Assembly: GCA_028870615.1 (NCBI GenBank)
Contig: JAGWPH010000184.1
Coordinates: 1 to 22,152 of the forward strand
DNA: 22,152 nt
Reading direction: 5' to 3'
Source: Betaproteobacteria bacterium
Lineage (GTDB): Bacteria; Pseudomonadota; Gammaproteobacteria; Burkholderiales; Ferrovaceae
The notes below the pieces were generated by a model that saw nothing but the letters and a program-made list of their open reading frames with translations, was not told the origin of the DNA and did not search any database. Shown here piece by piece: positions 1 through 7,831 of the stretch. Every line of letters starts with the position of its first letter. Positions within the stretch are counted from its first letter, which is position 1. The position numbers were made by a program, and so were the translations under genes.

Positions 1-67
1 TGCGCTGATTGTCAGCATCTTCATCGATTTCTTCCCAAATAACAGAAGTTTTGCGCAATGAGGGCAT
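1..67 (-). CDS. rluC: RluC-type 23S rRNA pseudouridine synthase, N-terminal fragment (cut by window edge)
   Basis: Only the first 22 codons are present. They start at an ATG (positions 67-65) and run off the left edge. The peptide reads MPSLRKTSVIWEEIDEDADN followed by QR. This fits the start of RluC, where a short strand is followed by a D/E-x-x-A-x-Q-R motif leading into the S4 RNA-binding domain. RluC converts specific uridines of 23S rRNA to pseudouridine. The call leans on context: rluC is classically divergent from rne, exactly as here. No Shine-Dalgarno sequence is visible before the ATG. An in-frame TTG at codon 4 is an alternative start. The catalytic domain lies outside the window, so another RluA-family member is possible. 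Confidence 0.6.
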   Translation of the reverse strand, partial: MPSLRKTSVIWEEIDEDADNQR

Positions 68-79
68 TTAATTTATAAT
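51..79 (+). promoter_or_regulatory. Probable sigma-70 promoter of rne
   Basis: A -35 box TTGCGC (51-56) is separated by 17 bases from a perfect -10 box TATAAT (74-79). The predicted transcription start near 86 would give an RNase E mRNA leader of about 390 nt. The promoter overlaps the first codons of the divergent rluC, so expression of the two genes may interfere. It is called by consensus only. Confidence 0.5.
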
Positions 80-473
80 CGTAAGCTATTGAGTCTATTA
101 GAGGTCGCGTCATTAAGCGGCCTGGAGATCTGGGTCAACATCACCCGTCCCGAGATGACTCGATAACCCCGGATCAGAGTGACATCCTGGGAACCATCCC
201 GGCAAATTTCCGGGCGATTGACGATCAGTCACAATCGGTTAATTTCGCTCACCAAAAAGTAGCGATAGTAAGTTAGTTGCGCGCTGAAAGCATCATCTGA
301 TTTTTCCACCCTGCCTAAGCAGGGTGATGACGACAATACCGATTAAGCCATCGAATAGAGAGTCTGACATTTTTGGTCACTTGAAGGCCCTATAACTTTA
401 TTCCTGCCCGCGCCCAATGCGCGAGCGTAGTTCGGTTTTGTCCTCCCGAAGCCCAGGCGCGCGGGGGTCCACT
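80..473 (+). ncRNA. Long structured 5' leader of rne mRNA (no gene seen)
   Basis: About 390 bases between the predicted promoter and the rne start hold no convincing gene. Three simple hairpins can be read. CCCGG (198-202) pairs with CCGGG (210-214). A perfect 8-bp stem CACCCTGC (307-314) pairs with GCAGGGTG (319-326) around a CTAA loop. CGCGC (409-413) pairs with GCGCG (419-423), just upstream of the ribosome-binding region. Escherichia coli rne has a leader of similar length, in which hairpins let RNase E cut its own mRNA and limit its level. A similar role here is inference from position and structure; I see no sequence match to the E. coli elements. Confidence 0.45.
307..326 (+). promoter_or_regulatory. 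Perfect 8-bp hairpin in the rne leader
   Basis: CACCCTGC, loop CTAA, GCAGGGTG. There is no T-tract after it on either strand, so it is not an intrinsic terminator. It lies about 150 bases before the rne start and is the strongest single stem in the leader. It is the best candidate for an RNase E-sensing or mRNA-stabilising element. Confidence 0.5.
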
Positions 474-3128
474 ATGAAGCGCATGCTGTTTAACGCAACC
501 CACTCAGAAGAGCTCCGGGTTGCTATTGTCGACGGTCAAAAACTGATCGATCTCGACATTGAATACTCCGGCAAGGAGCAACGCAAAAGCAACATCTACA
601 AGTCCGTCATCACGCGAGTGGAACCCTCCCTCGAAGCGGTTTTCGTAGATTACGGCACAGATCGCCACGGTTTTTTACCCTTTAAAGAAATCTCTCGCAC
701 CTACCTGCAAAACGAAGATGGGGAGTTTTCCCGTAGCCGTATTGCCAGCCTGCTCAAAGAAGGCCAGGAGCTCATTGTCCAGGTTGATAAGGATGAACGC
801 GGCAACAAAGGCGCCGCCTTAACCTCCTTCATCAGTCTGGCCGGTCGCTATCTGGTCCTGATGCCCAATAATCCGCGTGGCGGTGGCGTATCCCGTCGCG
901 TCGAAGGCGACGAACGCGCCGAATTGCGCGATGTCCTGGCCCAACTTGAGGTGCCCAGTGGCATGTCTTTGATTGCCCGTACCGCGGGTATCGGCCGATC
1001 GGTCGAAGAACTGCAATGGGATCTCAATTATCTGCTCCAGCTCTGGAACGCCATAGAGGCGGCATCCCATGGTCAAAATGGCCCCTTCCTGATCTACCAG
1101 GAAGGGAGCTTGGTGATTCGCGCCATTCGTGACCTGTTTCAACCAGACATCGGCGAAATCCTGTTTGATACAGAATCCATATACGAGCAGGCGCTCCAGT
1201 TCATGAGTCACGTCATGCCGGCCAATGTCCATAAAGTCAAGCTTTACCATGATGATGTACCACTGTTTTCACGCTTCCAGATTGAACATCAAATCGAAAC
1301 TGCTTACCGACGTGAAGTAACCCTACCTTCGGGCGGGGCCATTGTGATTGACCACACTGAGGCCCTGGTTTCAGTCGATGTCAACTCGGCCAGAGCCACA
1401 CGTGGTGCGGATATCGAGCAAACCGCCCTGAATACCAACCTGGAAGCAGCAGAAGAAATTGCCCGTCAGCTCAGACTGCGTGACCTGGGTGGCCTTATCG
1501 TCATTGACTTTATCGATATGGAAAGTACCCGTAATCAGCGCGATGTGGAAAACCGGCTGCGTGACGCCCTACATTATGATCGGGCCCGTGTTCAAACCGG
1601 TAAAATTTCACGCTTTGGGCTACTTGAGCTTTCCCGTCAACGGCTTCAGCCCTCCTTGGGAGAAACCAGCCACACCGCATGCCCGCGCTGTCACGGCACG
1701 GGTTTCATCCGCGATACAGAATCCTCTGCGTTGCATATTCTGCGGATCCTTCAGGAAGAAGCCATGAAGGAAAACACAGCCATCGTTCGTGCCCAAGTGC
1801 CCGTTGATGTGGCAACTTTCCTCCTGAACGAAAAGCGCGCTGATATTTATGCCATAGAGGCCCGTCTCAAAGTACATGTGATGTTGATTCCCAATATTCA
1901 CCTGGAAACCCCGAATTATTCAGTGTTGCGCATCCGACATGACGAGGCTAACCAGATGGAATTGACTGAAACCAGCTATCAGTTGGTTGAAGTCCCTGAA
2001 GAAGCCAACGATCTCAAGCCCCGCGCAGAAAGCCCCACCCCGCTCAAACCGGTTGCCGCAGTGCGTGGAATTACGCCCCAACAACCTGCACCAGTGCGCG
2101 CCGAGCCAACGTATGCGCCAACTACCAGCCCTCGGGTTGACCACGAAAGGGGGCGCAAATCCTTTATAGGCACCATTTTGGGGTGGATCAAGGGTAATCC
2201 CGGCACTACTTCCGAAAACGTACCAGCGGTTCCTCCGGCTACGCCAGCACGTCGGGAACGCGGTGACCAGCAAAACGAGCGGCGCCGCTCTCGCGGCGGA
2301 CGCGACCGCGGATCACGTAATGAGACGCGGGAGGGAACCCCAAACACCGGTGAACGGGCCCAACGCAATGAAAGCCGCGGCCAGCCAAAACAACGGCCTC
2401 AGCAACGCGAACCAAAGCCCAACGAGTTACTGGCCCCTGATAGCATGGGCCAAGCCACCCCGGCCCCCGTGACGGCTGCAATCACGGCACCAGGCGAAGG
2501 ACTTCCCGTTCCTCGTGAAGGGAGTAGAAGCCGCCGGGGCCGTCGCGGTGGTCGGCGTGAACGTGGAGGACGTACTTTCAATGGGGCTATAACGCCGACT
2601 TTCGAACGCAGTGACGAAAAGCTTGCAGGAGACATCAACACGCCTGCGTCAACCGAAGACCAAACCGCTCTTCGAAATTCGCGTCAACGCCGCAGAAGCC
2701 GTACGGAGCCCTTTGATGATATCCAGACCTCGGGAGAGTATCAGGAATCTCGCCAGCCTCAAGCCGAACTGAATCTGGTTGCAGCAGCCATTGATATGCC
2801 CTTGTCTGTTCCAGACTCGCCCCCATCAGTACCTGAGATCCTTGTAGCTCCCATGGTTCCCCCTGAATTGGTGGTTGTCGCGCCAGAACCAGCAGCGGGA
2901 CAACAGCCGGTCTCTGCCCCGGCAACATCGTTAGACACAGCCACACTTGAAGTGCCGGCAGAAAGCGGGTTGGTGCTGGTACAAACGCGCAAAGCAACAA
3001 GTGCTGAGCCCATGCCCGAACAAGTGCAACCCCCGGCGCAGCGACGCATACCGCGCCCGCGTCCGACAAGCATGGCGGAGACAGGTCCTTTGGTTCAGGT
3101 AGAAACGCATAACCGTTCTGAATCCTGA
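474..3128 (+). CDS. rne: Ribonuclease E
   Basis: RNase E is the essential endonuclease that starts mRNA decay and processes rRNA and tRNA precursors, acting at the inner membrane as the degradosome scaffold. The chosen start gives 884 residues beginning MKRMLFNAT, matching the family N-terminus; a longer frame from 417 adds 19 unrelated residues and is rejected. GGGGG at 463-467 can act as the ribosome site. The S1 domain is at about 35-120 ([13 protein letters not shown]). Catalytic metal ligands are D302 ([13 protein letters not shown]) and D345 ([10 protein letters not shown]). The zinc-link motif is C403-PRC-H (CPRCHGTG). From about residue 510 the protein is low-complexity, with Arg-rich blocks near 595-640 and 690-710, then Pro/Glu/Ala-rich sequence, ending in [10 protein letters not shown]. 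This is shorter than the E. coli enzyme (1061 aa); the disordered C-terminal part is the variable scaffold region. Confidence 0.97.
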   Translation: MKRMLFNATHSEELRVAIVDGQKLIDLDIEYSGKEQRKSNIYKSVITRVEPSLEAVFVDYGTDRHGFLPFKEISRTYLQNEDGEFSRSRIASLLKEGQELIVQVDKDERGNKGAALTSFISLAGRYLVLMPNNPRGGGVSRRVEGDERAELRDVLAQLEVPSGMSLIARTAGIGRSVEELQWDLNYLLQLWNAIEAASHGQNGPFLIYQEGSLVIRAIRDLFQPDIGEILFDTESIYEQALQFMSHVMPANVHKVKLYHDDVPLFSRFQIEHQIETAYRREVTLPSGGAIVIDHTEALVSVDVNSARATRGADIEQTALNTNLEAAEEIARQLRLRDLGGLIVIDFIDMESTRNQRDVENRLRDALHYDRARVQTGKISRFGLLELSRQRLQPSLGETSHTACPRCHGTGFIRDTESSALHILRILQEEAMKENTAIVRAQVPVDVATFLLNEKRADIYAIEARLKVHVMLIPNIHLETPNYSVLRIRHDEANQMELTETSYQLVEVPEEANDLKPRAESPTPLKPVAAVRGITPQQPAPVRAEPTYAPTTSPRVDHERGRKSFIGTILGWIKGNPGTTSENVPAVPPATPARRERGDQQNERRRSRGGRDRGSRNETREGTPNTGERAQRNESRGQPKQRPQQREPKPNELLAPDSMGQATPAPVTAAITAPGEGLPVPREGSRSRRGRRGGRRERGGRTFNGAITPTFERSDEKLAGDINTPASTEDQTALRNSRQRRRSRTEPFDDIQTSGEYQESRQPQAELNLVAAAIDMPLSVPDSPPSVPEILVAPMVPPELVVVAPEPAAGQQPVSAPATSLDTATLEVPAESGLVLVQTRKATSAEPMPEQVQPPAQRRIPRPRPTSMAETGPLVQVETHNRSES

Positions 3129-3152
3129 GTCACCCGGAAGCAGTGGGCAATC

Positions 3153-3194
3153 CCCCATAAAAAAACCCCTCGCCGGAGGGGCTTTTTTATGGGG
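3153..3194. terminator. Bidirectional intrinsic terminator after rne
   Basis: The core is CCCCTC, loop GCCG, GAGGGG. It is flanked by seven A's on the left and six T's on the right and extended by outer arms CCCCAT / ATGGGG. Read on the plus strand it ends rne with a T-tract. Read on the minus strand the A-tract becomes a T-tract, so it can also end the lexA-sulA transcript arriving from the right. Confidence 0.9.
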
Positions 3195-3233
3195 TTCAAT
3201 CCATTGAGGACAACCTAAGTAACCATCTAAACA

Positions 3234-3752
3234 TTAAGCCGCTTTTTCTGTTTTAATCAATGTATTACAATGTTCAATGAAACTAATACAAGAACATTTT
3301 CCTTCTATGGCGGCGACCTCCAGGCTAATTCGCCGACGGGGTTCCAGAGGTTGGGACCAGAACAATACCGCACCACAATCATGGCTACGAAGTGCCTGTT
3401 GCACTGCCCAGGATTTGCCTTCATTCGACCTGGCCCGGACAATCATGAAGCGTGCTGGATCGATCCCCGCTTGAATCAGGCGAGCCATTTGGGGGATATA
3501 TGGAGGGCTCACCAATACAATCCACTTCCTTTGCCGCGTCATGCCAGCCAAAAAGGGCATTAGCGCGACCAGTTCTTGCTCACCTGAGGCAATCACCTCA
3601 GTAACCCCCACGGGCCACGATTGAAACGCCGTTGGAAATGCATATACTGTTGCGAAGTCGGAGGGTTTGGCGGGATTTTTAATCCTGTGAGGGTAAAAGA
3701 GCCGCCGCAAGCCGTCTGTCAAGGACACAAAGGAATGAATCAGGGATAGCAT
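3234..3752 (-). CDS. sulA: SulA-like SOS cell-division inhibitor
   Basis: SulA blocks FtsZ polymerisation while DNA damage lasts. This 172-residue protein has the SulA/RecA-like fold pattern. It contains a segment equivalent to SGEQELVALMPFLAGMT, then RKWIVLVSPPYIPQ, then GAVLFWSQPLEPRRRISLEV. The last two resemble the W-hydrophobic-APP and W-PL-R-L-A segments of Pseudomonas-type SulA. It is the second gene after lexA, the known lexA-sulA order, so it should share the LexA-controlled promoter. The preferred start (3752) follows the lexA stop by two bases, with GGAG nine bases before it. An upstream ATG at 3767 would add five residues (MEYLT) and overlap lexA by 13 bp. The family is divergent, so ImuA/SulA-related alternatives remain possible, but context favours SulA. 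Confidence 0.82.
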   Translation of the reverse strand: MLSLIHSFVSLTDGLRRLFYPHRIKNPAKPSDFATVYAFPTAFQSWPVGVTEVIASGEQELVALMPFLAGMTRQRKWIVLVSPPYIPQMARLIQAGIDPARFMIVRARSNEGKSWAVQQALRSHDCGAVLFWSQPLEPRRRISLEVAAIEGKCSCISFIEHCNTLIKTEKAA

Positions 3753-3754
3753 GG

Positions 3755-4357
3755 TCAGATACTCCATTCAGATCGAATAATACCAACGCCCAATCCCTCT
3801 ATGACCAGCGGGTCTTTCCGGAGATCCAGCAGGATGGGCTCAAAATCAGGGTTTTCAGGGCGCAGTTCGATATGCTGGCCGTGTTGATGGAATCGCTTCA
3901 CCGTCACCTCCTCTCCGATCCGCGCCACAACAATCTGGCCATTCCTGGCCACTGCAGTTTGATGAACGGCAAGAAGATCATTGTCCAAAATACCCGCGTC
4001 GCGCATGCTCTCGCCACGCACACGCAATAGGTAGTTGGCCTGTGGCCGGAACATCTGGGGGTCCACACGGTAATGAGTTTCGATATGTTCAGCAGCCAGA
4101 ATGGGGCACCCCGCAGCGACGCGGCCCACCAAGGGCAACCCTCCGAGGTCTGTCAGGCGAATCCCCCTGGAAGATCCCGGTAGAAGTTCAATCGCTCCTT
4201 TTCTAGCCAGGGCACGTAGATGATCTTCGGCAGCATTGGGCGAGCGAAACCCCATGGCCTCGCAGAGCTCAGCCCGGGTGGGGGGGAGTCCCGCCTCCTC
4301 CATATGCTGGCGAATCCAGTCTAGAATCTGCTGCTGTCTTGGGGTCAATGGGCTCAT
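3755..4357 (-). CDS. lexA: LexA SOS repressor
   Basis: LexA represses DNA-damage genes and cleaves itself when stimulated by the RecA filament. The 200-residue frame starts MSPLTPRQQ, aligning with E. coli MKALTARQQ. The winged helix covers about 1-70, with the recognition segment [20 protein letters not shown]. The self-cleavage bond is Ala82-Gly83 (RVAAGCP). The catalytic dyad is Ser117 (RGESMRD) and Lys154 (VTVKR). Start choice: an in-frame ATG at 4369 has no ribosome site, whereas GGAGG (4363-4367) sits five bases before the ATG at 4357. The gene heads the operon with sulA and lies directly behind a perfect SOS box, so it should be autoregulated. All key residues are intact. Confidence 0.97.
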   Translation of the reverse strand: MSPLTPRQQQILDWIRQHMEEAGLPPTRAELCEAMGFRSPNAAEDHLRALARKGAIELLPGSSRGIRLTDLGGLPLVGRVAAGCPILAAEHIETHYRVDPQMFRPQANYLLRVRGESMRDAGILDNDLLAVHQTAVARNGQIVVARIGEEVTVKRFHQHGQHIELRPENPDFEPILLDLRKDPLVIEGLGVGIIRSEWSI

Positions 4358-4362
4358 CGCAT

Positions 4363-4367
4363 CCTCC
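4363..4367 (-). promoter_or_regulatory. Ribosome binding site that decides the lexA start
   Basis: GGAGG on the minus strand, followed by a five-base spacer (ATGCG) and then ATG at 4357. It lies inside the four extra codons of the longer reading frame, which argues for the shorter LexA. Confidence 0.8.
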
Positions 4368-4371
4368 ATGA

Positions 4372-4387
4372 CTGTATTTTTATACAG
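4372..4387. promoter_or_regulatory. SOS box (LexA operator)
   Basis: CTGTATTTTTATACAG is a perfect CTGT-N8-ACAG operator of the E. coli type with an AT-only centre, extended by one more paired base on each side (A...T). It lies 14 bases before the lexA start. A -10-like TATAAA on the minus strand lies inside the box, so bound LexA would block transcription. The box is 35 bases from the start of the divergent dioxygenase gene and could affect that gene too. Confidence 0.93.
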
Positions 4388-4422
4388 TATCCCAAAAATT
4401 GCAAGCCCTCTAGAATCGCCTG

Positions 4423-5211
4423 ATGAAAATGGTCATGCCCACCCTGTTCTTTGGACATGGCAATCCCATGTACGCCCTCCTACGCAACCGCTACACCGAA
4501 ATCTGGCAAACCCTGGGGGAAACGCTGCCACGACCTAAATCCATTCTCGTGATTTCTGCTCATTGGTTCATCCCCGAGACTGCGGTCACAGCCATGGTGC
4601 AACCACGCACGATCCATGATTTTGGCGGGTTTCCCAAAGCCCTGTATGAAGTCCGATACCCTTGTCCCGGCGATCCTCAACTGGCCCGACGCGTCGCCAA
4701 GCTGCTTGCTCCATTGCCAGTGCGCGAGGATGAAGCATGGGGGCTGGACCATGGAGCATGGTCCGTGCTGAAACATCTGTACCCCGATGCGGACATTCCG
4801 GTCATACAACTTTCCATCGATTCGCGAAGCGATGGACGGTTTCATTACGAACTCGCCCAGCGCCTTGCCCCCCTTCGAGATGAAGGGGTACTCATCCTGG
4901 GCAGCGGGAACATCGTGCACCATCTAGGTGTCATGCTTTGGGAAGAAACAGCAGCCCCCTACGACTGGGCTGTGCGATTTGACCAGAAGGTGAGGGCCGC
5001 CATTTTGGCGGGGGAGCATGCCGCCTTGACAGCGCTCAATGCCATGGATGCTGATGGCAGACGTGCTGTTCCTACACCCGAACATTATCTACCCTTGCTC
5101 TATGTACTTGGATTGCAACGCAGCGAAGATAAGGTCAGTTTTCCGGTCAGCGGCATTGATCTTGGATCGATCAGTATGACCACAGTTCAGATAGGTGATT
5201 CAGTGCCTTGA
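4423..5211 (+). CDS. ygiD: DOPA-4,5-dioxygenase-type class III extradiol dioxygenase (YgiD/LigB family)
   Basis: Members of this family open catechol-type aromatic rings using a metal centre. Bacterial YgiD acts on DOPA in vitro, but the physiological substrate is usually unknown. The 262-residue protein has the expected pattern: His12 (FFGHGNP), His47 (VISAHW), the GLDHGAW segment with His110, [10 protein letters not shown] (His166/167) and [10 protein letters not shown] (His221). His12, His47 and His221 are the likely metal ligands by analogy with YgiD. The start is uncertain: ATGs occur at codons 1, 3 and 5 (4423, 4429, 4435), with no strong ribosome site. It is divergent from lexA across 65 bp holding the SOS box, and its 3' end overlaps that of the next gene. 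Substrate cannot be told from sequence. Confidence 0.88.
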   Translation: MKMVMPTLFFGHGNPMYALLRNRYTEIWQTLGETLPRPKSILVISAHWFIPETAVTAMVQPRTIHDFGGFPKALYEVRYPCPGDPQLARRVAKLLAPLPVREDEAWGLDHGAWSVLKHLYPDADIPVIQLSIDSRSDGRFHYELAQRLAPLRDEGVLILGSGNIVHHLGVMLWEETAAPYDWAVRFDQKVRAAILAGEHAALTALNAMDADGRRAVPTPEHYLPLLYVLGLQRSEDKVSFPVSGIDLGSISMTTVQIGDSVP

Positions 5212-5652
5212 ACCCAAGCTATCCGGGATCCCGAGCACCATGACATCGACCCCTTCTTCATGCAGTTCCTGCAGCTCCTTTTGGGTGGCCACCCCCCGAA
5301 TGCTGCGTGCCCACGCTTCACCGTAATGCACTTCACGCGCGACTTCGGCAAAAGCCTCTCCCACGTCTTCGGTATGTGCCAAGACATGCTGGACAACTTC
5401 CTGGCGCAAGGCGCTCACCAGCTGCCCCGCAACCATCATCATGGGCTGCTGGGCCTGGGCCTGCTCTTTGGAAGTTGCAGCATCGGTTTTTCCACGCAAA
5501 TAAGGTGCGGAAGGCAAACGCGTAATTTCCCTGGAATGGCAGAGCGGGCATGAAACATGGCCCTCCTCACGCTGACTCTCAAAGCTCGAGGCAGATTCGA
5601 ACCAGCCTTCAAATCGGTGTTCCAGAGGGCAGGCAAGATCGTAAATGACCAT
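5200..5652 (-). CDS. DUF1178 family protein with zinc-ribbon-like cysteines
   Basis: This 150-residue protein of unknown function starts MVIYDLACPLEHRFEGWF, the typical DUF1178 opening. Cys8 plus a CPLC pair (Cys35, Cys38) suggest a small zinc ribbon. A Gln/Ala/Met-rich linker follows at about 62-75. The C-terminal half is predicted helical, with EVHYGEAWARSIRGVAT and a conserved-looking VLGIPDS end. The frame stays open upstream to 5934, but family similarity begins at 5652, where GGAGAG lies ten bases before the ATG. Its last 12 bases overlap the end of the dioxygenase gene in convergent orientation. No function is assigned. Confidence 0.88.
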   Translation of the reverse strand: MVIYDLACPLEHRFEGWFESASSFESQREEGHVSCPLCHSREITRLPSAPYLRGKTDAATSKEQAQAQQPMMMVAGQLVSALRQEVVQHVLAHTEDVGEAFAEVAREVHYGEAWARSIRGVATQKELQELHEEGVDVMVLGIPDSLGSRH

Positions 5653-5676
5653 AATGACATTTCTCTCCAATTGAAC

Positions 5677-5706
5677 CTTATATGATATCACTTTTATCCG
5701 GATCAA
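5677..5706 (-). promoter_or_regulatory. Candidate promoter of the DUF1178 gene
   Basis: On the minus strand, TTGATC (5706-5701) is followed after 18 bases by TATAAG (5682-5677). Transcription would start about 20 bases before the ATG. It is called by consensus only. The plus-strand promoter of livK in the same gap is less clear; TTGCTT at 5717-5722 is the best -35 candidate, without a good -10. Confidence 0.4.
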
Positions 5707-5793
5707 ACCCGCCAGCTTGCTTTTCCACATAAATAAAGGTTTTATCTGGGCTTCCGACTGGGTAAAATGCGTCTTTTGCTGACTGGAACTCCC

Positions 5794-6948
5794 ATGCGCC
5801 TTCGTCCCTTGACCGCTCTGCTCACCCTGCTCTCCGCCCTCATCATTTCGATGGCCAGCCCCGCTGGTGAAATCCGTATCGGTCTGACAGAAGCCCTGAC
5901 AGGCCCGGCTTCCCAATACGGCACCCCCATTCATAATGGTTTCATCCTGGCCCAGGAAGAAATCAATGCCAAGGGCGGCATCTCGGGAAACAAAATTGTC
6001 TTGATTGAAGAAGATGAGCGTGGCAAGAAGGAAGAAGCCATCAACGTCTACAAAAAACTTATTTTTCAGGATAAGGTGTTGATGATCTTCGGCCCCACAT
6101 TGTCCAACTCAATGTTTGCAGCCGGACCGGTTGCCAACGCGGCTCATGTGGTGGCCTTTGGAACCAGCAACACAGCCAGCGGCATCACCGATATCGGACC
6201 TTACGTGTTCCGCAGTTCACCCATGGAAGCCGACGTAGTGCCGGTCACCCTCAAGGCGGCCATCAAGCATCTTAATATCCACAAGGTTGGCATCATTTAC
6301 GGCAACGACGACGCATTCACAAAAAGCGGCTATGACGTATTCAAACAAGCCCTGGAGGATCAGCATATTCCCGTGGTTGATACGGAGACTTACTCCAAGG
6401 GAGATGTCGATTTCAAAGCGCAATTGACCAAATTGAAGGCGGCTGATCCAGACGTCATCATTTGCCCCTGCCTGTCCGAAGAAGGATCGAATATTCTATT
6501 GCAGGCCCGCGCCTTGGGTATCAAGCTTTCCTTCATTGGCGGCAATGGTTTCAACTCACCCAAGTTGGTGGAGATTGCCAAAACTGCGGCAGAAGGAACC
6601 ATTGTCGGCTCCCCCTGGTTTGACGGAAACCCGTCCGTCCAGAACCAACATTTCATTGCAGCCTACCGCAAAAAATTCGGCACAGACCCCAACCAGTTTT
6701 CAGCTCAGGGATACGATGCCCTGTTCATCCTGGCCGAGGCTTTAAAGAAGGTCAAGCTGATGGGGAACCTGGAACAGGATCGCCAAGCCTTACGCGACGC
6801 ATTGCCCGACGTTCAGATCGATGGCGCCACTGGAAAATTTGCCTTTCGTCCCGCACCGCCGCACAACGGTAAACCTGGTGGATATGATGCCAACCAGACA
6901 CCCTTTGTCTACATTGTCAAAAATGGCAAGTTCGTATTGCTGAAGTAG
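5794..6948 (+). CDS. livK: Branched-chain amino acid-type ABC transporter, periplasmic binding protein
   Basis: This is the solute receptor of the importer encoded by the next four genes. The 384-residue protein has a signal peptide: basic start MRLRP, hydrophobic LTALLTLLSALIISM, and probable cleavage after ASPA before GEIRIG. The mature part is a type I periplasmic binding protein (Peripla_BP_6): IRIGLTEALTGPASQYG, then AQEEINAKGG, a central LNIHKVGIIYGNDDAFTKSG, then FSAQGYDALFILAEAL. An upstream ATG at 5767 would add nine residues; the one at 5794 has GGA close by and gives a standard signal peptide. The ligand may be leucine, isoleucine or valine, but amide, urea or aromatic compounds are known for relatives, so specificity is open. 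The next gene starts two bases after its stop. Confidence 0.9.
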   Translation: MRLRPLTALLTLLSALIISMASPAGEIRIGLTEALTGPASQYGTPIHNGFILAQEEINAKGGISGNKIVLIEEDERGKKEEAINVYKKLIFQDKVLMIFGPTLSNSMFAAGPVANAAHVVAFGTSNTASGITDIGPYVFRSSPMEADVVPVTLKAAIKHLNIHKVGIIYGNDDAFTKSGYDVFKQALEDQHIPVVDTETYSKGDVDFKAQLTKLKAADPDVIICPCLSEEGSNILLQARALGIKLSFIGGNGFNSPKLVEIAKTAAEGTIVGSPWFDGNPSVQNQHFIAAYRKKFGTDPNQFSAQGYDALFILAEALKKVKLMGNLEQDRQALRDALPDVQIDGATGKFAFRPAPPHNGKPGGYDANQTPFVYIVKNGKFVLLK

Positions 6949-6949
6949 T

Positions 6950-7831
6950 ATGTTGGCTCAACAGATCGTCAACGCGATCAGTCTTGGCAGCGTCTATGCC
7001 CTGTTCGCTCTGGGATTTACCCTGGTATTTGGCATTCTTGGGGTCATCAATTTGTCCCACGGCGGAATTTTCATGTTGGGGGCCTACGCAGCGCTGTTGC
7101 TGATTTCCAAGTTTTTCCTGCCTTTCTGGATTGCCATCCCCGTTGCGATGATCTTTTCAGGCCTCGTCGGGCTATTGATCGATGTATTGATTCTCAGACG
7201 ATTGCGCCAGCGTCAGGCATCGCATCTGATGCCAATGATTGCCACCATCGGCGCCGCCATCCTGATGACCAGCCTGGCGCAGGGCCTGTTTGGCTCAGAG
7301 GCCCGACGCTTCCCGCTGGAAATGTTCAATGACGAAAACCTCAAGCTGGGCAACATCACCATTCCACTGTTACAAGCGGGCATCACAACCCTATCCATTT
7401 TGCTCATGCTACTCATGGTCTGGGTCCTCAAACGAACTCGTCTGGGCCAAGCCTTGCGGGCCATTGCAGAATCACCGCGCGCTGCCGCACTCTTGGGTAT
7501 CCCGGTCGAGCGGCTATTCTATTTGACCAGCTTTATTGCGGCAGCCCTGGGAGGCACGGCCGGTATTTTAATTGGGCTTTCCTTTAACGCCATCTCCCCG
7601 TTCATGGGGCAACCCATGCTACACAAAGGCATTGCTGCCATCATTCTCGGTGGGTTGGGTGACGTTCGTGGAGCGGTCCTGGGGGGGTTGTTCCTGGGCG
7701 TCGCTGAAGTCTTCGCGATAACTTTCCTTTCCAGCGAATATCGGGACGCCCTGTCATTTGGGCTGCTGTTCCTGATGTTGTTATGGCGGCCCCAAGGGCT
7801 CTTTGGCGCTTCGGCCACCCGGAGCGCCTGA
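6950..7831 (+). CDS. livH: Branched-chain amino acid-type ABC transporter, permease LivH
   Basis: An inner-membrane permease of 293 residues, very hydrophobic, with about eight predicted membrane segments. The N-terminus ISLGSVYALFALGFTLVFG with GVINLSHGGIFMLGAYAA is the LivH hallmark. LRAIAESPRAAALLGIPVER is the cytoplasmic coupling loop that contacts the ATPases. The end LLFLMLLWRPQGLFG is also typical. It starts one base after the livK stop codon, and its TGA shares bases with the livM ATG, which indicates one polycistronic message. Confidence 0.95.
   Translation: MLAQQIVNAISLGSVYALFALGFTLVFGILGVINLSHGGIFMLGAYAALLLISKFFLPFWIAIPVAMIFSGLVGLLIDVLILRRLRQRQASHLMPMIATIGAAILMTSLAQGLFGSEARRFPLEMFNDENLKLGNITIPLLQAGITTLSILLMLLMVWVLKRTRLGQALRAIAESPRAAALLGIPVERLFYLTSFIAAALGGTAGILIGLSFNAISPFMGQPMLHKGIAAIILGGLGDVRGAVLGGLFLGVAEVFAITFLSSEYRDALSFGLLFLMLLWRPQGLFGASATRSA

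Noticed and set aside
307..326. Leader hairpin as an intrinsic terminator
   Set aside because: No T-tract follows on either strand, so it is kept as a structural or regulatory hairpin only.
417..473. N-terminal extension of RNase E from an upstream in-frame ATG
   Set aside because: The 19 extra residues have no family similarity, and the MKRML start at 474 matches the conserved N-terminus and has a G-rich ribosome site.
819..1250. 143-codon minus-strand open frame inside rne
   Set aside because: It lies entirely opposite conserved RNase E catalytic sequence and resembles no known family; shadow of a real gene.
2635..3073. Overlapping minus-strand open frames (144 and 104 codons) opposite the RNase E tail
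   Set aside because: The low-complexity GC-rich tail produces open frames in several phases; no ribosome site or family features.
5653..5934. 94-residue N-terminal extension of the DUF1178 protein
   Set aside because: DUF1178 similarity begins at the ATG at 5652; the extension is low-complexity and overlaps the start of livK and the candidate promoter.
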